Part shown: piece by piece, positions 12,001 through 24,000 of the stretch
Numbering within the stretch: position 1 is the first letter of the stretch
Layout: each line of letters starts with the position of its first letter
Origin: Lineus longissimus
Lineage: Eukaryota > Nemertea > Pilidiophora > Heteronemertea > Lineidae
Length of the DNA stretch: 64,000 nt
Assembly: GCF_910592395.1 (NCBI RefSeq)
Contig: NC_088314.1
Location: forward strand, 3,780,001-3,844,000
Direction of reading: 5' to 3'
The notes under the pieces: generated by a model
Seen by the model: the letters and a program-made list of their open reading frames with translations, nothing else
Databases searched by the model: none
What the model was told of the DNA's origin: nothing
Position numbers and translations under genes: made by a program

Positions 12001-15000
12001 ATTGTATTCAAACCATTTACTGTTCCTATCGATATTGTTTCAAACAATGAATTTGCTCTCTTTTGATTATATTCATCCAATCAAACAACGTAACTTTATT
12101 GTTTTCAAATAATACATTTTCTGAATATCCGTGGTTCCAAATAATCAAACTGTCTCGAAATGATGGTTTGTTAAATAATCAAAATTAAAAAAGTCATGGT
12201 TTCTCAAACCAGGAAATTGTCCATTGCATTGGATGATAAACAATCACGCACAAAATCATTATTTCCAAACTATCACTTTAACAAACTAATTGTTTCAAAT
12301 CATGAAAGTATGCACGAAATTATTTGTATACAATCTAATTGTACTCATCTAATGTTGATTATTTGCATCCCAGCAACGTTTTTTCAAACCATGAAAACTC
12401 GAACTCTAATTGTTTCCATCCAATCACTTCCAAAAGTCATTGTTTCCATCCAAGCAAAACTACGTTCATGGTATGCGCACATGGTTTGCGCAGTAGACGG
12501 GTTTGAGTTTGAACTTAATAAAACCCGTCTACTGCGCAAACCATGTGCGCATACCATGAACGTAGTTTTGCTTGGATGGAAACAATGACTTTTGGAAGTG
12601 ATTGGATGGAAACAATTAGAGTTCGCGTTTTCATGGTTTGAAAAAACATGCAAATAATCAACATTAGATGAGTACAATTAGATTGTATACAAATAATTTC
12701 GTGCATACTTTTATGATTTGAAACAATTAGTTTGTTAAAGTGATAGTTTGGAAATAATGATTTTGTGCGTGATTGTTTATCATCCAATGCAATGGACAAT
12801 TTCCTGGTTTGAGAAACCATGACTTTTTTAATTTTGATTATTTAACAAACCATCATTTCGAGACAGTTTGATTATTTGAAACCACGGATATTCAGAAAAT
12901 GTATTATTTGAAAACAATAAAGTTACGTTGTTTGATTGGATGAATATAATCAAAAGAGAGCAAATTCATTGTTTGAAACAATATCGATAGGAACAGTAAA
13001 TGGTTTGAATACAATTGGAATAAGCAAATTTATGGTTTGGAAATAATCTTGACTTCGTTCACTCATTTATTTCGATATAATTTGCTTATTTCAAATGATT
13101 TCGTCAAATAATTTAATTCCCACATGGCGCCCGTGGCTGCGTAAAACAATTATATGCATACCACAAGTTTGTAGCGTATACAATTTTTCATGGGATGCAA
13201 AGAATGTTTTACGCACATATTCGTGGTTTGTAAACCATTGAAATAATGACTTTGCGAATCCACATGGTTTGAAATAATAAAAAGGACAACTTGGTATGGT
13301 TTCCAAACCATGGATTTGCAGAACTACTATGGTATGGAAACAATTTGTGTGTGTTTTCCTGGTTTGAAAATAAACCGATGGTTTAAAAAATAAAAATGCT
13401 GGTTTGAATACAAAATAATTGTTTCTAAAACGTACTTTATTGGATGAAATAATTTCTGATTTGTTCATTTTTTGTTTGAAACAATGACATTATTTGAAAT
13501 AATTTAGGGAAACAATTAAAGTCTCACATGGCGCCTCATAGGCGCTGAGAGAATTTATCATGAGCGTTTACTGTGGCGGTGGCGAGGTACCGGAGTGTAT
13601 GTGCTACTGAAGTCTCATCCTGGAATACCAGGGTCAGTCACATGCTCCTCCCTCGCATTACATAAGCTTGGTTATTAGTGTCGAGTGTTGGACATCGTGG
13701 ATCATGCCTGGCGATCATCTTTGTCATCTGATCATGTGGTAACATCACAGACTCCATTGGGAGCGAGATGGAGCACTTCTGATATTTAGGCTATTAGTCT
13801 ACCAATAGCATCAGTGACATCAGTAACCTAGCTGCTGATCCTATCTCGGCCTGTCTCCATTGGCAATTAATCTTGTTAACCTCCTGGTGTATCCAATACA
13901 CCCTAATCTCATTGTGGATTGTGGAGTTGATGACTTCTGGCAGGCTATGTATGAATTTGGATGCCGGGACGCTCAAACTGGGTGCTCATGTTGCAGAATA
14001 GGGCCAGTGGGCTGTTTAGGCCAGAATACAATAATGCTTGACATTGCAACATCAAAAAATGTTGATTTATCCATTGATTGTCCGATCTGACTGATTGTCA
14101 TGTGTGTTGATTTGTTAGGCCTACAACATGTAGGTTAATATCTGCTCGTTAACGAGGATGCTATTGTCTCTTTGGAACGATTAACCCCAATCATGCTAAA
14201 TATGACTACTTGTAAACTGATGGTGACCATCCCCAAGTTCCTTGTTCATCCACTCACCCCGTTGGAAGTAAAAAGTGAAAGTAAGCTACCTATATAATGT
14301 ATGAGGACTATAGGCAGTGATGTCTTGGCCCTACATATCGTTGACCATCCTGAATTATCATGAGGTTCTGGGCATCTTCACCATCTCCTGGAAAAGATCA
14401 GATCTGAGTGACTGTAGCCCTAGCGGAGATGTTTTGGATGCCAAAGGCAAAGTACATTGGATTGGTTAGTACAGGACTGGTTCATTCAGGTACACAATGT
14501 GGCAGCACAGACATTGTATTGTAGTTCCCTATCAAATAATTCAAGGGTTAAACTACATGTATAATTTCTTTGTTTCAATCCTATTTGTTGGGCATTTAAT
14601 TATAAAATATCTCTCCTTATTATTTTAGAGGACATGTGCAATCATGATAAGCGCTAATTTTTATCTCCCGATGATTTATGACAATTTGTGCATGACGTTT
14701 CATTTGATTGAGATTGATATCGAAAAATGTGGAATATTGGCATTTCAACTCTAATTTGTGTAGTCTTTATTATTATCAAATGATAATTGTCTGTGGGGAA
14801 TTAGCATGAATGTTTTATTTTAGATTCTGGCAAATTCTTCACAGGGTGTACCAGGGTGAGGAGTCCATGCAGTTACCCTATTAGTTCAGGCCGGCCCAAA
14901 GATCAGCACAGAGTCAATGAGACAATGATTTGACTTTCCATTTCCAGGATGTACTGCTTTTCATATTTAACCATTGAACCATACGCTCCTAGTCCTAGAA

Positions 15001-18000
15001 TGTCAAGCACATGGAGGAAAAAACAAGTGATAAAAGCCACCTTTTTAGAGTTGGACTTTTTTGCTGATATAAATGTCATGCTCTACTTCACTTTCGTGTG
15101 AAATGTTATCAAAGAGTTATCAGTGTAAAGAAACCAGCTGCAATAAAAACGACCATATCTTGAGGGGCAATCTCATAAGTAGCTAGTAGTTTCTTTGAAG
15201 GTCACTCTTTTTGAATCTTCACATGTTCAGTGGTTCAGTTGATGAGAGAGGATTCTGCCAAGTTTCATTTCAGTTGATCCCTTTACAAAAAGTAGATAAT
15301 GAGAACTGTTGGCTTGTCCTGCTCTGAAATCTCAGAATGTGGGAGGTTTTGTCAGTGAATGAAAGCAAGAGGTTTGTTCGACAGTCAGAATAGTCTTGGG
15401 GTTCATGGCCAGATAGGCAGGGGGTCAGTCAGTGCGGGTGACTTTAAAACAAGCTGCCACTTTGCTTGACCAGTACTCTGGACCAGTGAAGAGCTAGCCT
15501 ATCTCAAAGTTGCATGAGACGACCAGCCCACCATGCAAAGGCAATCCGGTCAACAAGTCTAAAGTTGAGTGTGAGATACTGTTTTGTTAACTCGCCTCCT
15601 AGGTGCGAAATCAGGGATGTCTTTACCCTTGTCATCTGGACCTCCCCCTCTGATAATGTCACCCACTGATTTCCTCACAGACCCAACCACGCCTCCGGCA
15701 TAAGGAAATTATATCACAGCTTTGCATGCAACCCGGACAGGAGATAATTTGGGGGGATTTTGGACCCTTTGATCGTTCACCTCGAGGGTGTCTTACTCAT
15801 CTTTAGACATCTTAATTTCTGCCACCGACATGTGACCACCCAGAATTTAAACCTTTGATAGGTTTTCGCCGGTCCCTTGGAAACTTTGCAGCTTGGCAAC
15901 AGGGACATTAATGGTCAGTTTCTTCTCAGACAGATAAAATACCCAATTGATGAGGGATTTGACCGATACACATTAAGACTGGCCAATAAATTTGACATTA
16001 AACTCTATTTTCTTCAGTCGTTAAATCAAAGGTACATACTCTGGCCATAAAGTTGATTTAGGAATAGGCCACCCAGCAGCTTGATCCTCAAAGTTGAGAC
16101 TGAGTCACTTTGCCTGCTATGACACTCTGCAAGGGAGTGGAGACCAGGCTCACCCCCATTGGTACTGCCTGAAATGTTTTTCGGGGAGGGGGAGCAGGGG
16201 AAACTCCTTTCCCATCACTTGATTCATGGGGTGTTCATGCAATAGTACAGCCCATGGATAGTCGCCCATCAAGCGTTTCATTGATACAATAATTTTTCCA
16301 GCCTCGCAATCCACTTTCTGACAAGTTCATCCCATTAGCCATTAGCTTCAGGAAGCAATGCCAGTGCCACTACCTCAAATTCATTGCCACACCATCCAAG
16401 ACGGTGACATTTTAAGAGAGACTATTTCCCGCGTTCACCCAGACCCATTTTTTCACCAGTGTGTGGTGAATGGTGATACATCTGTCTGATGACTTTGGTC
16501 AGGCAGATGTGCCAACTTGTCCTCCAGCACCACCACTGCCTACCGACTTGGTTCCCTCTGCACTTCCTTAGAGAATCTCCTCCTGCAATGAAAGTTGAAA
16601 GTACAGCATAAAAGGACAATTTCATCCAGGTTACTCTATACACATCACCAATTAGCAATGTTATCAATTCATGCAAGATTCCATCGCTTAAAACATTACC
16701 ATCAGAAGAGTCCCTCTACATGATTTTGGAAATAGAAAGAAATGACAACTGAGCCTCAAAGTCTTCTCTTGTGTGCAAAACTGCAACCTCATGTGCATTT
16801 TTGCCTTTCTTTTGATGTATCTTCTCTAATCTGATCGCCGCATACTCTTTTCCGTTGCAGGTGAGTCATCGCTAGTTCAAGGTGAAGGTCAAGGTAGGAG
16901 AGGAAAGGTCCTTTGTTCTATGGTTGACAACGACAACCAGATTAAAGAAGATCCAACTCAAGTTTGACCTACCATGATGTGGAAACCTGTGTGCATTCCT
17001 TCTAAAATGTACAGGGTTTCCGAGTCAGCTGAAGATGAAACCAAATTCATATGATTCCTACTTAAGTTACTTTAGTACTATGTGGAAACTGGTATACATA
17101 CCTTATAAATTGTGCTGGGATTCTGTACGAACTCCAGATGAACTCATTCTGTCGCCATGGAGCTTTGTAGAATTGTGTAATGATGACAATTAAGGATAGA
17201 GCCTGGCACTGCAGCCGTTATCCTCTACTTATACATTAGCTTCCAAAAATCCTTTCTTTTGGAATTATTTCATGCCCTGTAGTTAACTGATTTTCTGCCC
17301 TTGGTGATATTTCAGAAACGGCTGATGTCTTTTTACCATATCCTCCAAGGTATTTGTTTTGAACAATAAGGGGAATATCAGGAGCTAATTATAAAATTTC
17401 GTTGGTGTTGGTACTTGCCATCGGTTCAATGAGGGATCGTCCATGAACATCAATGCGTTAGGGAGGGGGTAAAGGGCTTGTTAGGATAGCGATTTCAGTT
17501 AAAACATAGCTAGGTTCATCCATTAGAGTACCTTTATACTGGGTGGTTATCAGTGTTTTATGTTTGGGCCCAGGGAGGTGCATGGGGGGGGGGGGTCGAG
17601 CTCAGTACCTCCCAATATGAAGGTTTTTATACACATTGATGTTTATGGGTGATCCTAGGTTCATCTTGGTTGTGGCTACCATCAATAAGTGCTAGCATAC
17701 TATGCTGGCAAAGGTACATTAGGGTACATCCCTTGGTGGTTGGTAATTAGGCGGGTACATAAGCCATGTTGCCTCGCTTATAATGAACTGGGATTATTTA
17801 TTATAGATAACTCTGAATAATTTCAGGGAAACTCACTGCATCTGCTGATCTTGCAGGAATCCATTAAGTAGTTGTTTGTTTCTCTTTGTACCTTATTGAC
17901 TTGGTACATGCTAGGATAAGTGTGGTTCAGCTGATCCCTAAAGCACGCACTATAATCACTGCTTGGTACTAGTTCGCCTTTAGAACTTGCACATCATTAC

Positions 18001-21000
18001 GCACTACTGGGTATGCGATGTGTGCAGAGCATTGGATGATGTCAGCGCTTGACTAATGGAAAACACTTGGATGGCTGGTTCATTCAAGTGCCGAAAAGTG
18101 TCAACACAAGCTTCATGCAGACTCTCCAAGGTCCCCTGAAAGTTTCCTTGCTACAAGTATTAAGCAAGCTTGCTTGGCTACAGCAGTCCACAGACTTTGC
18201 AATTCAGTTTCTTCCAAAATAACCAGGTGGCACCAGAGTGTAAATAATGGTAACCATTACACATTGCATTTGCTTGATAATGCGCTGAAAAACTGTGCCC
18301 ACAGGCTGAGCAACCCAAAGCTAACATTTCTCACATTCTTCCAACATTTGTATCGGCTAATCGTGCCTCTCCCTGGCTTCGGTCGCGGTTGATTCGGTGA
18401 TTTGTGCCACGGCTGCATCGATCTTAGATAATCATTAATCTGTCACCTATTCAGCCACCAATCTGGTTGACAGCTATTAACCCTTGGGTGGCTGAATCAG
18501 TGTCATAAACGTTAACCACATCATTCTGTGGTCGAAGGTTCTGAAGTCTAATTGTCAGCCAATGATTTGTACGATTTCCCTGCTGTCCTTGCAAAAATCC
18601 TCCTCCGCTGGTTTAAAGATGGTTTCTCATTAGAAGGCAATAGCGGCTAGTGGGCATCCTATGGTAAATGTAATAATATGCCACCATGGTAACCAGCATC
18701 TTTATATCATCATTTAACAAAGACCTTAACCCTTTGGTGTGAGATTACTGTTGATTTGCCATGCATCGACTTTCCATTGTATTAAGTAGTTTTGGTTTCC
18801 TTGGGTGTATAAACATTGTGAAGATTTCATCATTAAATGGTGGGGCTATCAGAATGGTGCAGTGGTATTATATTCATAATGATGAACTTCTTATTGCTAC
18901 TAATTGCTACAGCATATCATTGATAATTTCCTTGCTTTACAGTTGCTAACTTAAGTTGCCCTTTTTGCATTCTATTTCCTTGCTCGAGACACAGTCTAGG
19001 TTGAACATCAAAAGAAGCCATCCATGATTGCCATAAGAACACTTCACGATGTTACAATTGAGAACAACACCATGGGTGATATGAATAAAGACTAGCAAAT
19101 GCTTTTACTTCAATTTTGTACAGAAAGGCCTAGTGTAAATGTACATGGAGTTTTAGATAAAAGCATTTGCTGGTCTTTATTCATATCACCCAATGTCCTG
19201 AACACCTACCACACACATAACACAACTTTTTTTCCCATTTTAACCCTTTCTAATTTTTTCCCATTCCAAGCTATGCGTGGTTACAGTTTACATATTAAAA
19301 TGAGGTAGGCCCCAACAAAAATGTTGCATCTTTTGTGTGCTAAATTGTTTTTTTGTGTGCAGCCTGGTTTACGTGTTTTTCATATTTTTTTCCCTGTGTT
19401 GCATACAGTCTTGAATATATATGTTTAGTCAGCACAATTAATGATGTTTTCTTCAAACTATTTTTTCTTGTATTTTTATGAAATATCCTCGGACCCACTT
19501 CACTCAATCACTGCTTGTTGAAAAAGTGCTTGAAGTCTGTCATATCTTGTAATGATTGTAAACGTTTCTTGATGTATCACTTAGCTATTTAAGTATTAGT
19601 ATGCGTTTGTAAAACTTGTAAGAGTCATGATACTACCAAACCCAATGTTTGATGTATGAATTGTGTCCAGACACCCCACCTCATTCAGGGATGTTTCCTT
19701 CGAATGTGCCTGTAAAATGTCTAATGGAATGACTTTTGAAATGTTATCTTGAGTTCAGAGTGCGTGAGAAATTTACTCCGAGGTGGTCCCTGATAACCGT
19801 TTTCTATTTCATGGTTTTTCCCTCAGGATTTGGAAGCTGTTTTAATTGGTGAATAATTTAGAGGAATTATTGCTCATTTTGAAATCGGGTAAAATTACAG
19901 AAGTCAATTTGTTACTGCCTTTGCATTCAAATTTTTCGTTTTTATAACCTTGAGTTTTATTCACATTACATGCCATGCAGCTTGTGTCAATAGTGACAAT
20001 TTCATGATTGATGCATTTTGAACTTCTACAGCATCTTGATGGCTAACTTTTGTACAAATGTCTTACTTGAAGTCACATCATGTTTGTCCTTCGAGTGCCA
20101 CTTACTGTTAAGTACACATGTGATGTATAGATCGCCTCTTGCCCGTTCATCTTTTTAAGTGAGCAATGCAATTACACTAAGTACTTCCATCTCACGAACT
20201 ACATGCATCAAATTGGTGAAAGGATTGCCTTTTAGCTATACTTGGATCAGATGTTCAACACAAAGTTTAAATTTGAGTTGGATTTGAAAATTTAGAAATG
20301 TTGATGCACCTCTTTTGTGAACCCTTTCTAGAAACTAGTTGACAAGTATTAGTTTTTGCACTTCAGCTCCTTTCTATTTTCATTCCCAGTATTAGATAAA
20401 TAGAACTAGATACACTGCCAACTGATACTAGAATCGATTCCTAAAAAAGGTTCTTAACCTGTTTAGTATAGGTATCAATTATATCATTATGGAGAAAGAT
20501 TTCAAACTCAAACACCTCCTGCGTGAAAAGAGTGTATTCGTCATCTTCCGGCAGAGACAAGTGGGTGGTTGGCTGTCACATGAAAGCGACTGGCGTCTTT
20601 GTACATTTCTATTGCGTTTGTGAGTAATTCTGCGCTGTATTGCCTCGATGCGTCTGTGGGCGGATGTTGGATGTCAAAGAGGACCCTGGATAAAGGCATG
20701 GCAACTGATGATAAGTGACAGTCACTTCCATTGTATGCATTTTCTATTTCTTTACATCATGTTGTTGTGTCACTACAAGCAAGCGGACGGGAGTCGTGAC
20801 AACTACTGTAGAACCCCAAAGTTCCGTGCATCTTTATTTTTTGGTTTTTCATGAAAATTTCTTTGCTGAAGGTCTCTTAAAAACAGTTGCTGGCACTCAA
20901 TTGCCAAATCCACAATACAGTTATACATTTGCTCTATAGATGGCAATAGTTTCAAAACCCACCTGGCAGCCATCAAAAAAGTTCAGACGGAAGTTTTTGT

Positions 21001-24000
21001 CTTCTGATGATGTATTAATTGTCTGTGGGGAAAATGTCATAGGGTTAATGAGAGTGGGTGTATAAAAAGCTGCCGACATTACATCCAACATTGTAAGCTG
21101 ACAAAAAGATGTCAATATATACAGACATTGATGATACTATATCGTAGGATGACAAGAAGGTGTTGATACAGACACTGCTGACACCATATGTAGGATGTCA
21201 AAGAAACCTGCCCAGTCAAAGGCCTATAGTAACATCTCATGGCCCATTAAAAATGCCTGCTCATCTTCATATTGAAATCTCATCTCTTTGCCGATAGTAA
21301 CATGAAGTTTCTGCAAAATGTCATGTACTTTTGATCTTTTAGCTTCAGATTACCTTTAGTGTATTTCTTGGCATTTGCGTGTCGATTTCTGTAATACTCT
21401 AAGACTTGTGTCCTGTGAACAGCAGGGAGTTTCAGGGGAGTCAAACCCATGGTGAACAAGCACCGTGTATTAGGCCTAGTGGTTCATCAGTGAATCTGAT
21501 GAATGTTTCTGACAGTAGCATGTCCTTGACTTTAGCATGTGGAGACAGTTATTGATGATCACTCCAGGCTGTATAACCACAGGCTCCCGCTGAGCACAAG
21601 CTAATTCCATTTATCCTATTGTTCCATTCTTCACTTGAGGCTGTCATGAATGTACATAGCTTGCCACCAATTCCTACCCATTTGATAAGATAAATTTTGA
21701 CGTGACATGGACTGTCATGTTTTATGTTTATGCATCATCCTCAGATATGAAAAATATCTCAATATTTGCAATAGAAATTCCCCATGGGCAAAACTTTAAC
21801 CGGCAAAACCAAATGATGCGTTGAGAATAATTGCAATGGCTGCTTTTGCTATCTACTGACAGAATTGATTGTCATTACGGAATCTGCCATTTTGTTTCTC
21901 AGAGCTGACCGTGTCATATAACAATGCTGTCTCATTGTGGTACGATTGGTTGAGATTCTCGTAATGGATGATCTTGATTAGGGGTATTGATCTTGAATGA
22001 GTAGAGGATGCTGTGTTTAGAGCTATACTGAGAACAATGGAGGGAAATGAGGCGGCAGATTATTCAGATGATGCAATGTAATGATATGGCACAAACAGCT
22101 TATGCAATCGGGTAAGTAACCCTTTGCGATCCAGTGCCTCGCCCAGAAAATCATAAAACTCATAAACTCGGCCCAAAGTACACGTACTAGTTTCATCAGA
22201 AAAAAAGGTGTGATTTGTACAAAATGTATCGCCATTTGCCTCAAGCAAGCAGCAAATGGATACTGGTATATATAGATGTAAACACTGCAGGTAGCATGCA
22301 ACGATCAATACCACAAGATGTATGTTCATAGCTTTCAAGTATCATTATTACATATTTATGTCATCAGAGAGCTACTTGATATTGGTTTTATCATTTTATG
22401 TTTGGACTGTTGTCAAAATGATATATTTTCAGAGGGAATGGCTTATTTACGATCATCAATACTAAACAGGGGATAGTAAACACAGATGTGTGTCAAGAAT
22501 CACTTGTGTGAATCTAAACAGCTTCAGTTGGTTTTGTTCTTGCTCATTTTGCTCTCAGTCTCAGTATAAAATAGGCAGTGCCGGTCTTTTGAAAAAACCA
22601 AGCTTCTGCTATGTTAGTTGCTGATCTCATGCACCTGGGCTGCCACGATGCTCAGATTACCAACATCGAGACTACGAGAGGTAAACTGTCAGCCAGGCAT
22701 ACTCGATGCTCCTCAACCATACTTTTGCAAAAGCTGTTGCCTCAAAATGGCTGATTGCCGATTACCGGTGCTTCGAAAAGCCAGATACCTCCTCACCCAA
22801 ACTCCGATCAGTTGCCACTGGCAAATTCTGCTTTAGCTCCAGAGAAACTACATTATGATTATGATGTCACATCTTGTAAGGTATCGCAATATGATCATTA
22901 TCTTGTCACACTATGTCATTGCTGGCAGATCTCGCGTTACAAATACCATCTCCGATAACTCGTGACAGTATCATCGACTACGTTCGTGCAAGCGCACATA
23001 AAATGGGCGATCAATTAATCGCTATATAATGATCAAGTCGCCCGGTAAACTTATCCCATTCAAAAATCCGCCTTAACGTTGCCGAAATAGTGAACATCAT
23101 ACACTAGAGGATACACATGAATAAATCAGCTTGAAATCGATGTATACCTAATGTCGAGAGTTGCATGCTTGCCATGTTGACGTTTACTGAAATGACCAAT
23201 GTGTCCAGAGACCACATCAAGCCAAGTTGACCAGCAATTCACATACATTTTTGGCCGTATTTTCTTGTGTCAAAACTCCTCTATCACAAGGCGATTATAT
23301 CTGACCCAGACATGGTAGCCTAGAGTCTGTTTGACCAATTACTGTATCATTACCATTCCCCATCCTCCTAATCATTATTAGTTATTGATGGTCATATTTG
23401 TGACCCTAATCTGACTGTTGATTTGTCAGTCTTGATCAGTATCATCATCGCGATGCTGCGCTTGTTGATGGGAATGGCTTGTGAAAATGTTGAGGGTATG
23501 TTATTTTCGTTCTTATCTGACACCCCAACCAGATTTCACCACCTGTTCCTCTGCCTAGATTCAAAGCACCATATTTTCTGGGGTCAATTTTATATTGAGT
23601 CATTATCCGGAAAAATCAAGTCACACATTGACAAATAAAAAACCCGATTATATCCATGTGTGACATGAAAATGTACTGGATTATCTCGGGTCATTGGGCC
23701 ATTGTAATCCCCCTTCGGATTGGATTAAAGCAAGGGTTTTGAAGTATTTCGGCCATTTCCTCAAGAATTTTCCATTCAATTTTTAAGCAAGGCTCGGTGA
23801 CCTGGGCCGATTTTCAGTGAGAGAAATGTTCGTGTGGTGTGTCACATTGAGTTTCGGCTGCACAGGAGTACATTTGGATGTCTGTGTAGCTCTCCATTTC
23901 CCATAAATTTCAACTAGGGTTGATTGTGAATTTGCTGCTGTTGGAAGATGGCTCCTTTGAATAGTTTCATGAGAGTTTGATTGGAGGTGGAAGTTGATCA

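Larger units (their letters stand above)
11471..13545. mobile_element. Giant near-perfect palindrome / foldback-like element with phased internal repeats
   Basis: Two inverted arms of about 1.03 kb (11471-12504 and 12521-13545) flank a 16-bp spacer. The outer ends read GCGCTTATGAGGCGCC and, inverted, GCGCCTATGAGGCGCC. The arms match base for base over most of their length. Differences are a few substitutions and a 9-bp insertion in the left arm near 12369-12377. Each arm is a chain of a quasi-palindromic core, AT[T/G][A/G]TTT, 2-5 bases, then AA[A][C/T][C/A]AT. Core starts include 12034, 12066, 12098, 12131, 12163 and 12196 (32-33 bp steps). The spacers between cores are unique. No transposase is present. 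Long arms made of short repeats recall Drosophila FB elements. A second internal GGCGCCATGTGGG near 11885 resembles the terminus. No clear target duplication was found. Confidence 0.85.

Noticed and set aside
11471-12504. CRISPR-like arrangement of regular repeats and unique spacers
   Set aside because: The cores are degenerate quasi-palindromes inside a eukaryotic intron, mirrored in the second arm, and there are no cas genes. A CRISPR array has near-identical repeats.
11548-13468. Identical 125-codon open frames on opposite strands (11548-11925 and 13091-13468)
   Set aside because: They are mirror images of the palindrome arms and their residues follow the ~32-bp repeat (FKP, FHT, FQT). 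There is no domain, so they are by-products of the repeat.
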